Shown piece after piece: positions 35,714-44,227 of a stretch of DNA of 64,000 nucleotides; within the stretch, counting starts at the first letter, position 1; each line of letters opens with the position of its first letter. Location of the stretch: positions 434,001-498,000 of the forward strand of contig NZ_CP061287.1 of the NCBI RefSeq assembly GCF_018687275.1, read 5' to 3'. A model generated the notes under the pieces. It was not told the DNA's origin, made no database searches, and saw only the letters and a list, made by a program, of their open reading frames with translations. The position numbers were made by a program, and so were the translations under genes. The stretch comes from Polynucleobacter sp. MWH-Aus1W21. Lineage in GTDB: Bacteria > Pseudomonadota > Gammaproteobacteria > Burkholderiales > Burkholderiaceae.

Positions 35714-36667
35714 ATGAAAATCTTAAAAACTTTCCTTTTTGTTCTCTTGGGTGCTCTCGCAGGCTTTTCCTATGCCCAGTCAAATAACATCATCAAAATG
35801 GTTGTTGCCTTTCCCCCGGGTGGTCCAGTAGATTCCATGGCTCGATCTCTTGTCGAACCTCTTGGCAAAGAGCTCAATGCACAAATCGTGATTGAAAATA
35901 AATCTGGCGGTAATGGAGCAATCGCTGCAGAATATTTAGCGGCAAATCCTGCTGATGGAAAAACGCTCTGGTTTACCAGTGCTGGAGCTGTAGCCATCAA
36001 CCCCGGTCTATACGAGAAGTTGTCTTACAACCCGATGAAAGATTTAGCCCCAGTATCATTGGTGGCAAACAATGTTGAGGTATTGGTAGTTAATCCGAAT
36101 AGCCCCGCAAATAATGCGGCGGAATTTGTTGCATTGGCTAAGAGTAAAGAATTGACTATGGGGTCCTCAGGAACAGGTAGTGTTCCTCACTTGGCATTAG
36201 AGCAGTTGAATGACTCGGCTGGGGTAAAAATCTTGCATGTTCCGTATAAAGGTGCTGCTCCGGCCATTACAGATGTGATGGCTGGTCATATTGATGGTTT
36301 CTTTGGCGATATTCCTGGTCTCATTGGTTACATTAAGAGTGGAAAACTAAAATCTATTGGACTTGCTGCTGATAAACGTAATAGTGCCATTCCAGATGTA
36401 AAAACATTTAATGAAATGGGTATTAAAGGTGTGGATACGAATAACTGGTATGCGGTATTCGTTAAAGCGGGAACCCCTAAGGCGGATGTTGAGCGTTTGA
36501 GCATGGCTTTGAAGAAAATATTAAAGCAGGATCCTTTAAATTCAAAACTTTCTCAATCTGGCAGCGAGCCAGTGGGTTCAACTCCTGAAGAGCTTGGAAA
36601 TGTTCTGAAAAAAGATACTGCGAAGTGGTCTCAGTTAATTAAAGCGAAGAAAATTACAGCGGAATAA
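35714..36667 (+). CDS. Bug/TctC-family periplasmic receptor 5
   Basis: 317-residue receptor. The ATG at 35714 is preferred over a GTG 12 bases upstream inside the SDR gene, because it gives a clean signal peptide (MKILKTFLFVLLGALAGFSYAQS) and lies 9 bases after AAGGTG. Motifs: KMVVAFPPGGPVDSMAR with ligand-loop Asp, VIENKSGGNGAIAAE, and HVPYKGAAPA. It is placed tightly between an SDR (2 bases) and the CMD-like gene (4 bases), within the rightward run. Confidence 0.9.
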   Translation: MKILKTFLFVLLGALAGFSYAQSNNIIKMVVAFPPGGPVDSMARSLVEPLGKELNAQIVIENKSGGNGAIAAEYLAANPADGKTLWFTSAGAVAINPGLYEKLSYNPMKDLAPVSLVANNVEVLVVNPNSPANNAAEFVALAKSKELTMGSSGTGSVPHLALEQLNDSAGVKILHVPYKGAAPAITDVMAGHIDGFFGDIPGLIGYIKSGKLKSIGLAADKRNSAIPDVKTFNEMGIKGVDTNNWYAVFVKAGTPKADVERLSMALKKILKQDPLNSKLSQSGSEPVGSTPEELGNVLKKDTAKWSQLIKAKKITAE

Positions 36668-36671
36668 AAAA

Positions 36672-37190
36672 ATGAGTGATCGCATCAGTCCGGTTTTGCC
36701 CGGAAGTAGACCAGAGTTGGCGGAGATTGAAAAAAAGATCATTGAGGAACGTGGCCGCATCTCACCTTTATATCAAACGCTCCTCAATGCCCCTGAGATA
36801 GCTCAGGGTTGGGAGGCTTTGCTGACAGCAATTCGTAACCGAAATTCCTTATCTCCGGCTATTCGGGAGATGATCATTTTGCGCGTTGCTATTTTGAATC
36901 GAGCTGATTATGAATTTGATTCGCACGAACCACATGCCCTAAAGGCTGGCGTAAGCCCAGAAAAGATAGCAGCAATTAGAGAGGTGGAGTTGCCAGCTAT
37001 ATTTACCGAGCAAGAAATGCTCGTCCTCAATTTAACTGACGTGATGACTAAAGAGATTCAGGTCTCTGATGAATTATTTGATCAGGTAAAGCCTCACTTC
37101 AACGATACACAAAGATTGGAGTTGGTGGCGACTATTGCGGCCTACAACATGGTTTCACGGTTATTAAATGCCTTGGATGTAGGGCACTAA
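36672..37190 (+). CDS. Carboxymuconolactone decarboxylase-like protein
   Basis: 172-residue all-helical protein of the AhpD/CMD family. The core reads REMIILRVAILNRADYEFDSHEPHALKAG in outline (REMIILRV, DYEFDSHEPHALKAGV). The AhpD-type CxxC pair is absent, pointing to a CMD-type rather than a redox member. CMDs decarboxylate 4-carboxymuconolactone in the beta-ketoadipate pathway, and many homologues have unknown roles. It lies 4 bases after a Bug gene and 1 base before the next gene. It fits with the block's CoA-transferase as part of a ketoadipate-like route, which is inference. Confidence 0.82.
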   Translation: MSDRISPVLPGSRPELAEIEKKIIEERGRISPLYQTLLNAPEIAQGWEALLTAIRNRNSLSPAIREMIILRVAILNRADYEFDSHEPHALKAGVSPEKIAAIREVELPAIFTEQEMLVLNLTDVMTKEIQVSDELFDQVKPHFNDTQRLELVATIAAYNMVSRLLNALDVGH

Positions 37191-37191
37191 A

Positions 37192-37788
37192 GTGGGTGAT
37201 CAAGTAAGTCATGTGTTATTGCTGCGGGCTAAGCTGAAATCTGAGGCAGAACAAAGTGTGAGTGATATTTTTTCATCCTTACGGAATCAAAAAATCCGGC
37301 TTTATCAAAAAATTATTTTGACTTATAGCGCTCAAACTTCAAATGTTTATGCTTACTTTTATCTAAAAGAGCCTGAAGAATTGTCTTCAATAGATCCCGA
37401 TACCTTTTTAGCTGATCAAGTAGGCGCTTTCTCGGAGGTAGAAATAAGCCGCTTAGTAATTCAGGACTTCATCAAAGGCAACGCTGATGGGGAAAACGCT
37501 CTCAATCGCTATGTGGTAGAGATGGATCCAGAGTCAGGCTGGCAGGAGGAGTTATTCGCATGGTACGACCAAGAGCATTTACCGGGCCTTGCTAGTGTGC
37601 CTGGTTGTATCTCTGCTACGCGTTGCATTAATTTGGATCACAGCCCGCTCTCGTTTGCTTTTTATGACCTAATAAATCCAGAAGTATTGGGATGTGATGC
37701 TTGGCTTAAAGTAAGAGGGACGACATGGAGTGATCGGGTCAGGCCCCATTTCACCAACGTCAAAAGAGCAATGTTCAATATCGTCTAA
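37192..37788 (+). CDS. Hypothetical protein, probable double dimeric alpha/beta-barrel
   Basis: 198 residues, no signal peptide or membrane segment. The C-terminal half (from about residue 105, NRYVVEMDPESGW, then WYDQEHLPGLASVPG) resembles EthD-type or DABB proteins, which often have an EHLP-type motif. The N-terminal half also reads as a beta-alpha-beta unit, so a tandem barrel is plausible. Start is GTG one base after the CMD stop, with AGGG as ribosome site, so expression is surely linked to CMD. Related small barrels act in oxidations or decarboxylations of aromatics. Function not assigned. Confidence 0.7.
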   Translation: MGDQVSHVLLLRAKLKSEAEQSVSDIFSSLRNQKIRLYQKIILTYSAQTSNVYAYFYLKEPEELSSIDPDTFLADQVGAFSEVEISRLVIQDFIKGNADGENALNRYVVEMDPESGWQEELFAWYDQEHLPGLASVPGCISATRCINLDHSPLSFAFYDLINPEVLGCDAWLKVRGTTWSDRVRPHFTNVKRAMFNIV

Positions 37789-37812
37789 GTTTTCAGAAAC
37801 GAGAGGTGTATT

Positions 37813-38817
37813 TTGAAGCGTAAATTGGTAACCCGTCGCGAATGGTGTAAGTTGGGGGCTGCTACCTTAACGGGCTTGAGTGCACCCAGCCTCTTTTTTC
37901 TAAGTGCGCCTGCCGCTGCGCAAGCCTACCCCAGCCGACCCATCAAGATGGTTTCTCCCTGGACTCCCGGAGGTGGGACAGACTTAGTTGGGCGTAATCT
38001 AGCTACCGCAATGTCACAAATTCTGGGTCAAAGCATTATTTATGAGAATAAGCCAGGTGGCGGAACTGTCATTGGATCTGATTATGTTGCCAAAGCGGCG
38101 CCAGATGGATATACGCTACTTTTAACAACTTCTGCTCATTCAATTAACAGCAGTCTCATTAAAAACCTTCCGTACAACACGGAAAAATCATTTGCTGATG
38201 TGGCACTCATTTGCAAGGGGCCCAACATCTTGGTTACTAGGCCAGATAGTCCCTATAAAACAGTTAAAGATATTATTACTGCGGCCAGAGCTAATCCAGG
38301 CAAATTAACTTATGGATCTTCTGGCAACGGAAGCGCGGTCCACCTTACTGCAGAACTCTTTAAGTTAATGGCCAAGGTTGATATTACGCATGTACCCTAT
38401 AAGGGTGCCGGTCCAGCCTATGTAGATTTAATGGGTGGTCAAATTGATTTTGTATTCGCAACGGCTGCTGGAGTGGGCAAATTTATTGACGCAGGAAAGA
38501 TGTATGGTGTCGCAGTCACATCTGTAACTCGTTCACCTAATTGGCCAAAAATTCCAACTATTGCGGAGTCTGGTGTGCCAGGTTTTGAAGCGGACGTTTG
38601 GTATGCTTTATTTACTACGGGGGGAACGCCCCCTGAGATTGTGAAACAATTAAACGCCGCAGCTCGAGCCGCGGTAAATACACAAGAGTTCAGAAGTCGT
38701 ATTGAAGGAGAAGGTTTAACGGTTGCAATTGGCAGTCCTCAGGATCTAACACGTCAAATTAAGACCGATGAGGAGCGTTGGGGGAAAGTGGTCAGTCAGG
38801 CCAAAGTAACTATTTAA
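37813..38817 (+). CDS. Bug/TctC-family periplasmic receptor 6 with Tat-type leader
   Basis: 334-residue receptor. Unlike the other seven Bug proteins here, its leader carries a twin-arginine-like motif (TRREWCKLG) before the hydrophobic stretch, ending near AAAQA, so Tat export is plausible. Mature motifs: KMVSPWTPGGGTDLVGR with ligand-loop Asp, YENKPGGGTVIGSD, GYTLLLTT and THVPYKGAGPA. TTG start at 37813 behind GAGAGG. It lies 24 bases after the EthD-like gene and 20 before SDR 2. Confidence 0.88.
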   Translation: MKRKLVTRREWCKLGAATLTGLSAPSLFFLSAPAAAQAYPSRPIKMVSPWTPGGGTDLVGRNLATAMSQILGQSIIYENKPGGGTVIGSDYVAKAAPDGYTLLLTTSAHSINSSLIKNLPYNTEKSFADVALICKGPNILVTRPDSPYKTVKDIITAARANPGKLTYGSSGNGSAVHLTAELFKLMAKVDITHVPYKGAGPAYVDLMGGQIDFVFATAAGVGKFIDAGKMYGVAVTSVTRSPNWPKIPTIAESGVPGFEADVWYALFTTGGTPPEIVKQLNAAARAAVNTQEFRSRIEGEGLTVAIGSPQDLTRQIKTDEERWGKVVSQAKVTI

Positions 38818-38837
38818 CTCGGGAAGAACGAAAGAAG

Positions 38838-39650
38838 ATGGCATCACCTATTTTTCATAAAAGATTAGATGGCAAAGTGGCCATCATTGTGGGCGCAGGT
38901 CAACAGCCTGGCGAGACGCCGGGCAATGGCAAGGCAACTGCAATTCGCTTTGCTCAAGAAGGCGCAACATTGCTTTTGGTTGATATCAATGACGCATGGG
39001 TCAATGATACTTATGCAGCCGTAAAAGAATATGGTGGCGAAGCATCAATATTGATTGCTGATGTTACTAAGGAGGAGAATTGTCAGGCTATTGCAAAAAC
39101 AGCCATAGATCGCTACGGCAGGATTGATGTCCTTCATTACAACGTAGGTCGCTCAAGAGGCGATCGTAAAACGATTGATATGGATGCGCAAATGTGGGAT
39201 GAGATCATGGCCATGAATCTCAAAGGCATGTTTATGACATGCAAAGCTGTGTTGCCACAAATGATTGCCCAGAAATCGGGAAGCATTATTAATATATCTT
39301 CTACATCATCATTTGCCGCTCGGCCAACTATTACTTATAAAACAAGTAAGGGGGCAATCAATACTATGACCCAACATATTGCGATGGAAAATGCTGTTTA
39401 TGGAGTTCGTGCTAATGCAATTTTGCCAGGACTTATTGATACGCCTATGGCGATTGAACGAAGAGCGGAAGAGCGCGGTGTATCACGCGATGTTATTCGT
39501 GCAGAAAGAGAAGTATTGGTACCCATGAAGAGAATGGGTACTGCATGGGATGTTGCTAATGCAGCAGTTTTTTTGGCTTCCGATGAATCTAATTATGTGA
39601 CCGGTGTCTTGATTCCGGTTGATGGTGGCCTATTATTAAAAGCGGGTTAA
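38838..39650 (+). CDS. SDR-family oxidoreductase 2
   Basis: 270-residue short-chain dehydrogenase. The ATG at 38838 follows GAAAGAAG; a longer reading beginning 60 bases upstream would lie in the Bug gene and is unlikely. Extended glycine loop GAGQQPGETPGNGKA (about 19-33), catalytic Tyr167 and Lys171 (YKTSK), end LIPVDGGLLLKAG. It is paralogous to the SDR at 34911, sharing the long loop and the ATAIRFAQEGA stretch. Two related SDRs in one run suggest two oxidations of similar alcohols, or the same step on two stereoisomers. Confidence 0.87.
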   Translation: MASPIFHKRLDGKVAIIVGAGQQPGETPGNGKATAIRFAQEGATLLLVDINDAWVNDTYAAVKEYGGEASILIADVTKEENCQAIAKTAIDRYGRIDVLHYNVGRSRGDRKTIDMDAQMWDEIMAMNLKGMFMTCKAVLPQMIAQKSGSIINISSTSSFAARPTITYKTSKGAINTMTQHIAMENAVYGVRANAILPGLIDTPMAIERRAEERGVSRDVIRAEREVLVPMKRMGTAWDVANAAVFLASDESNYVTGVLIPVDGGLLLKAG

Positions 39651-39666
39651 TTTTTAGCGATTCAGA

Positions 39667-40518
39667 TCATTGTGCGAATGCTTGCAATGCGTCGCCCTCT
39701 AGCATGATTCGATAGAGATAGCGAAATTCATCGGGGTTATAGTCTGCATTTGCTTGATGCATCACGCTACGATTGTCCCAAATAACAAAATCACCTTCGA
39801 TCCAGTGGTGACGATATTCGTATTTACTATCAGTGGCATGCTCGTAAAGGGAGTTAATGAGCGTAAACCCTTCATCAGCATTCATTCCCTCTATTCCTTC
39901 CATACGTCCTGTATTGAGATAAAGGGCTGGTCGATGGCTCATAGGATGGCGTATAACCAGTGGTTGAGATACTTGAGGAATCTTTGCAAGATCTGTCTCA
40001 CTTAGCTTGGTGAATGTGCGGGGGCTTCGACTGCTCTCATGAACATGCAAGGATCGTAAATGGATAATTTTTTCTTGAACGTTGGATGGTAAATCATCAT
40101 ATGCTTGGCGGACGTCCACAAATTGTGTGTCCCCACCAATCTTGGGAATGTTGACAGCAGAGAGTGCTGTAGCCATGGGTGGACAAATTGAGTTGGAATG
40201 GTCGGTATGGTAATTTTCACCGCGAACTTGTAGCTTCCCGTCCTTTAGGGGCAGGTCTTTGGTGGAGTTATATCCCACTAGAGGATAGTCAGGTAGTACA
40301 TACTTTTGAAGTTGCTGCGGCATCAAAGCACCAAATATTTCCCCCGCCTTAATGAGCTCTGCTGGACCTAGGAATTGATTGGGGAATACTAGAACGGCAT
40401 ATTCACTCAACAACGATTTGAGTTTTATTTGAAGGTCGCCATCTAAATCTTTCTTGAGATCTATAGCAGTGATTTTCGCCCCAAAATGAGGTGTTATTGG
40501 GGAGACGTCTATCGCCAT
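39667..40518 (-). CDS. TauD/TfdA-family Fe(II)/2-oxoglutarate dioxygenase
   Basis: 283-residue non-heme iron dioxygenase. The facial triad is His104 and Asp106 (YHTDHS) with distal His254 (NRSVMHQA), and an Arg near 266-270 (RYLYRIML) binds 2-oxoglutarate. Relatives oxidise taurine, 2,4-D or other acids; the substrate here is unknown. It is the last gene of a leftward three-gene set, 1 base after a Bug gene, and it converges with SDR 2 (16-base gap). The role would be hydroxylation or cleavage of an imported acid. Confidence 0.87.
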   Translation of the reverse strand: MAIDVSPITPHFGAKITAIDLKKDLDGDLQIKLKSLLSEYAVLVFPNQFLGPAELIKAGEIFGALMPQQLQKYVLPDYPLVGYNSTKDLPLKDGKLQVRGENYHTDHSNSICPPMATALSAVNIPKIGGDTQFVDVRQAYDDLPSNVQEKIIHLRSLHVHESSRSPRTFTKLSETDLAKIPQVSQPLVIRHPMSHRPALYLNTGRMEGIEGMNADEGFTLINSLYEHATDSKYEYRHHWIEGDFVIWDNRSVMHQANADYNPDEFRYLYRIMLEGDALQAFAQ

Positions 40519-40519
40519 A

Positions 40520-41491
40520 TTATTCCGCCTTGATTCCAGTTTCGCGGGCTACCTTAGCCCATTTATTGGTTTCATCACCCATAAATTTTTTAAAGTTTGC
40601 CCTTGTCATAGGCATTGCTTCAGCACCCTCATTCTCAAATCTTCTCTTGATATCAGCTGAAGCGAGAGATGCATTAATTGCCTGATGAAGTTGATCAACA
40701 ATAGGTTGGGGGGTGCCTGTTGGGGCAAGTATTCCCCACCAGTTGCTGGCATCAACGTCAATACCTCCTTCTGCTAGCGTAGGCACTTTGGGGATGATGC
40801 TGATTCTTTTGGGTCCTGCTACTGCAAGTAACTTGATCTGTCCAGAACTTAAGAAGCTTTGCATTTGAATTAAGCTGCCGATCGAACCCTGAATATGCCC
40901 TGCAGCTAAATCTACCAATGCGGGGCCGCCACCCTTGTAGTGGACGATGTCAAAGTCAGCGCCTGAACGCAGTTTGATGAGCTCAAGGGCAAAGTGTTGA
41001 AAGCTTGCAACGCCAGCGGACCCAAAATTTACTTTCCCGGGATTCTTTTTGGAGTATTCCACAAATTCACTCATAGAGTTGACGGGAAAGTTGCTGTTAA
41101 CTGCAATAACACTGGGACCCATACCTAGCATGGCAACTGGTACAAATGATTTATTCGGATCGTAATTTAATTTCATGATGGATGAGTTCATCGTAAAGGT
41201 CGATGAGACCAGCAGAAGTGTGCTGCCATCAGGGTCGGAATGTGCTGCTAGATCTGCCCCAAGAGTGCCGCCAGCGCCTGGTTTATTTTCAACAATGACA
41301 GTGCGTTGCAAGCGTGCACTTAATTCTTGAGCAAGAGCACGACCAACAATATCATTGCTTCCGCCTGGTGCGAAGGCAACAATAATGCGAATTTTCTTAG
41401 GTAAAGTTGCTGCACTAGCGCTATATACCCAGAGACTAGGGAATAGCAGTGTCAACACCAATATTTTCTTTATTATTTTCTGTAGTCTCAT
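40520..41491 (-). CDS. Bug/TctC-family periplasmic receptor 7
   Basis: 323-residue receptor with signal peptide ending YSASAA. Motifs: RIIVAFAPGGSNDIVGR with ligand-loop Asp, IVENKPGAGGTLGAD, and VHYKGGGPA. It is 1 base ahead of the dioxygenase and 43 bases behind the 2-hydroxyacid dehydrogenase gene, so the three form one leftward unit. This layout suggests that the receptor binds the dioxygenase or dehydrogenase substrate. Confidence 0.9.
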   Translation of the reverse strand: MRLQKIIKKILVLTLLFPSLWVYSASAATLPKKIRIIVAFAPGGSNDIVGRALAQELSARLQRTVIVENKPGAGGTLGADLAAHSDPDGSTLLLVSSTFTMNSSIMKLNYDPNKSFVPVAMLGMGPSVIAVNSNFPVNSMSEFVEYSKKNPGKVNFGSAGVASFQHFALELIKLRSGADFDIVHYKGGGPALVDLAAGHIQGSIGSLIQMQSFLSSGQIKLLAVAGPKRISIIPKVPTLAEGGIDVDASNWWGILAPTGTPQPIVDQLHQAINASLASADIKRRFENEGAEAMPMTRANFKKFMGDETNKWAKVARETGIKAE

Positions 41492-41534
41492 AATTTATAT
41501 AGTTGATGGCTAATTTTTTGACGGAATGTTTGTT

Positions 41535-42467
41535 TTATATCACTTGATTGGTTGGCGGTTTTCCTGCTAGCACATCGATAACTTGTTGAGCCACTTGGAG
41601 TGCGCTACGCTCTTGTGTCTCTTCAGTGCCTCCGGCAGCATGGGGTGTTGCTACAACATTCTCTAGGGAGAGTAGAGGGTAATCGGGTGGTGGCGGTTCA
41701 ACCTCAAAGACATCTAATCCTGCACCAAATAGGTGGCCATTTTTTAATGATGTAAACAGGGCGGCTTCATCAATTAGACCTCCGCGTGAAACATTAATCA
41801 ATATCGCATTTGGTTTCATGAGAGCTATTTCCTTTGCGCCAATAATATGGCGATTAGACTCACGCATCGGTATATGCAGCGATAAAAGATCTACCTGTGG
41901 AAGAAGTTCATTAAGACTGGAGCAGCGATGGTGAGGGATGTCGGCCCATCTATCGGGCGGTGCGTTGGGGTCTAAAGCAAGAATTTTGGCGTCAAATGCA
42001 CCAATCCATTTTTTGGCAACATTGCGACCTATATTACCCATGCCAACAATACCAATGGTTTTGCCATGCATTTCAATGCCAAGATGTTGTGGACGAATAA
42101 TTTTTTCGCCGCGTCGCAGCATTCTGTCAAATCGTGAAGTTCTGCGTGCAACGTCCAGAGATAAGGCGAGCGCCATCTCAGCAACTGCCTCACTGTTGAT
42201 TCCAGGAGTTCGGCAAACAGGAATCCCCATTTTATGTGCGGTTGCAACATCAATCGTCTCAAATCCCACTCCTTGCTTGCAGATCACTTTGAGATTTTTA
42301 GTTCTCAGAATCTGTTCCCCTGTAATTGGTGTCATGCGAACCATGACGCCATCGGCTTCTTCTGGCCAATTGGAGATTGCAGGGTCTGGCCAGTAAATTA
42401 CCTCAGCATGTTGTTTTGCTAGCTCAATACCGGCCGGGTGAAATGCGTCCAGGATATAAATTTTCAT
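41535..42467 (-). CDS. D-isomer-specific 2-hydroxyacid dehydrogenase
   Basis: 310-residue NAD-linked dehydrogenase of the phosphoglycerate/glyoxylate reductase group. Rossmann motif GIVGMGNIG (about 139-147); catalytic Arg228 (NVSRGGLID), Glu257 (DVFEVEP) and His276 (TPHAAGG). It interconverts a 2-oxo acid and a D-2-hydroxy acid, with the substrate not determinable. It is the first gene of the leftward unit and faces the aldolase gene across a short region holding a 14-bp palindrome. Confidence 0.9.
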   Translation of the reverse strand: MKIYILDAFHPAGIELAKQHAEVIYWPDPAISNWPEEADGVMVRMTPITGEQILRTKNLKVICKQGVGFETIDVATAHKMGIPVCRTPGINSEAVAEMALALSLDVARRTSRFDRMLRRGEKIIRPQHLGIEMHGKTIGIVGMGNIGRNVAKKWIGAFDAKILALDPNAPPDRWADIPHHRCSSLNELLPQVDLLSLHIPMRESNRHIIGAKEIALMKPNAILINVSRGGLIDEAALFTSLKNGHLFGAGLDVFEVEPPPPDYPLLSLENVVATPHAAGGTEETQERSALQVAQQVIDVLAGKPPTNQVI

Positions 42468-42501
42468 CGTTATTGGGAAAGGTCGCTATTTCAAATCGGT
42501 T

Positions 42502-42546
42502 ATAGAATCTTCATTTAGAGTACTCTAACAAAAAAATAGATTCTTC
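42502..42546. promoter_or_regulatory. Candidate operator: 14-bp palindrome flanked by direct repeats
   Basis: Between divergent genes (stop-free gap 42468-42571). TTAGAGTACTCTAA (42515-42528) is a perfect palindrome. It is bracketed by ATAGAATCTTC (42502-42512) and ATAGATTCTTC (42536-42546), an 11-base direct repeat with one mismatch, 34 bases apart. The AGAATCT and AGATTCT cores are also inverted repeats of each other. The layout fits a shared operator for the leftward dehydrogenase unit and the aldolase gene. Confidence 0.5.
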
Positions 42547-42571
42547 TGTTGCTTGGACAAAAAGGTTAACA

Positions 42572-43354
42572 ATGAATTACGAGACAAGCTTTAAGTCTGT
42601 AAAGGATTCGGTGAGTCCTGAGGAGTGGCAAACCCGGGTTGATTTGGCTGCTTGCTACCGATTAATGGATCTGTATGGAATGACTGATCTAATCTATAAC
42701 CACATTACAGCCAAAATTCCCAATACCGAGCATCTATTAATTAACCTATACGGCCTTCTTTATAAAGAGATCACTGCCTCTAGCTTGGTAAAGATTGATC
42801 TGGAAGGAAATATTCTTTCCAAGCCGGATACGGATTATGGAATCAATAAGTCTGGATATGTTATTCATGGGGCAATTCACGGTGCTCGTGCTGATGTCAA
42901 TTGCGTTATCCATACGCATACTAGGGCAGGTATGGCGGTGGCTAGTATGAAGGATGGCTTGTTACCTATGACCCAGACTTCAATGCGTTTTGTTGGGCAT
43001 ATGGGGTATCACGACTATGAAGGTCCGGCTATTGATTTAGATGAAAGGGTGCGACTGGTGCAAGATCTTGGTCAGCATGACGCCATGATTTTGCGCAATC
43101 ATGGTTTGCTTACATGCGGCGCAACCATACAGCAAGCATTTAATACTATGTATCAACTAGAGTTATCTTGCAGAGCTCAAGTCGATGCCGTGAACTCACG
43201 CGCTGATTTGTTGATTCCGTCTAAAGAAGTCTTGGAGAAAACGGCCCATCTCTATCAGCCAGGTACACGCCGCCCTTATGGGGTTTTGGAGTGGCATGCT
43301 TTGCGTCGTTTATTAAATGCTGAACCTTCAAATTACCCTCGTTTTGATACTTAG
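42572..43354 (+). CDS. Class II aldolase/adducin family protein
   Basis: 260-residue zinc-dependent aldolase-fold protein. Zn ligands are His114 and His116 (VIHTHTRAG) plus His177 (RNHGLL). NHITAKIP and GYVIHGAIHGARADVN are family signatures. Members cleave or decarboxylate sugar phosphates or 4-hydroxy-2-oxo acids; here an oxo-acid substrate is likelier given the context. It is a lone rightward gene facing the 2-hydroxyacid dehydrogenase unit and converging (8-base gap) with the nitroreductase gene. Confidence 0.88.
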   Translation: MNYETSFKSVKDSVSPEEWQTRVDLAACYRLMDLYGMTDLIYNHITAKIPNTEHLLINLYGLLYKEITASSLVKIDLEGNILSKPDTDYGINKSGYVIHGAIHGARADVNCVIHTHTRAGMAVASMKDGLLPMTQTSMRFVGHMGYHDYEGPAIDLDERVRLVQDLGQHDAMILRNHGLLTCGATIQQAFNTMYQLELSCRAQVDAVNSRADLLIPSKEVLEKTAHLYQPGTRRPYGVLEWHALRRLLNAEPSNYPRFDT

Positions 43355-43362
43355 GTAACGAA

Positions 43363-44187
43363 TTACTTGGCTTGGAATCCGAGCTTTTTAAGCCATTCAT
43401 GCATATGCTCTCTGCCGTTTAAGGATTCAGGACCGCGAATGCGATAGAGACTATGTTGTACCCAGTCGCCGTTGGTTTTCATATTGTTTTTCTCGTAGAA
43501 CGCATTCATTTCATTAACGTATTCCTCTACCGCCTCAATTGATTTGGGTGCGTTGTATTGCTCACGATGTGCAATTGCGGCTTGAGGTAATCTCGGTTTG
43601 ATAGAGCTGGATTTTTCAGGGTCACAGTAGCCAACGCACATTCCGAATACGGGAAAGACTCTTGGCGGTAAATTTAGTTCTTTTGCAACAGCCTCTGGAT
43701 TGTTTCGAATTCCACCGATATAGACAATGCTCAGACCAATGGACTCAGCTGCAAGCGCTGCGTTTTGTGAGGCTAGCGCTGCATCAATCATTCCTACGGT
43801 CAACAATTCCAAGTAGTTAAGACCCTCATGAGGCAGATCACGTTTTTTGCCAAGTGCTTCTAGCCGGGAGAGGTCGGCTAGCCAAACTAAAAATAATGGA
43901 CACGTGCGGATATGTTCTTGATTGCCTGCTAATTTTGAGAGACGGTCTTTACGACCCTGATCTTCTACGGCAACTAAACTCCAGCTTTGTAGATTCGATG
44001 AGTTTGAGGCTGATTGTCCGGCTGCAATCAAAAGTTCAAGCGTATCTTTGGGTAGCGCTTTATCGCAATATGTTCGAATGGAGCGGTGCTGAAAAATAGT
44101 TTCAAGCGTTTCATTCATTTCACAGGCAAGGGGAATGCTCTTACCGTAACGTGCTTGCATCAACTGCTCTAGGGAGGGCTTATTCAT
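43363..44187 (-). CDS. Nitroreductase-family (NfsA-like) flavoprotein
   Basis: 274-residue FMN-dependent oxidoreductase. The N-terminal helix has FQHRSIRTYCDKALP, followed by AASNSSNLQSW-like flavin contacts (SASNSSNLQSWS), IYIGGIRNNPE and FPVFGMCVGYCD. NfsA-type enzymes reduce nitro groups, quinones or flavins with NADPH. It is the last of a leftward set of acyl-CoA ligase, Bug receptor 8 and nitroreductase. The physiological substrate is unknown. Confidence 0.85.
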   Translation of the reverse strand: MNKPSLEQLMQARYGKSIPLACEMNETLETIFQHRSIRTYCDKALPKDTLELLIAAGQSASNSSNLQSWSLVAVEDQGRKDRLSKLAGNQEHIRTCPLFLVWLADLSRLEALGKKRDLPHEGLNYLELLTVGMIDAALASQNAALAAESIGLSIVYIGGIRNNPEAVAKELNLPPRVFPVFGMCVGYCDPEKSSSIKPRLPQAAIAHREQYNAPKSIEAVEEYVNEMNAFYEKNNMKTNGDWVQHSLYRIRGPESLNGREHMHEWLKKLGFQAK

Positions 44188-44227
44188 GGTCTTATCAACA
44201 GTATTGGCTATGGTTATAAAGCGAAAT

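Noticed and set aside
38778..38837. 20-residue N-terminal extension of SDR 2
   Set aside because: It would lie inside the end of Bug receptor 6 and lacks a ribosome site; the ATG at 38838 has one and gives the normal family N terminus.
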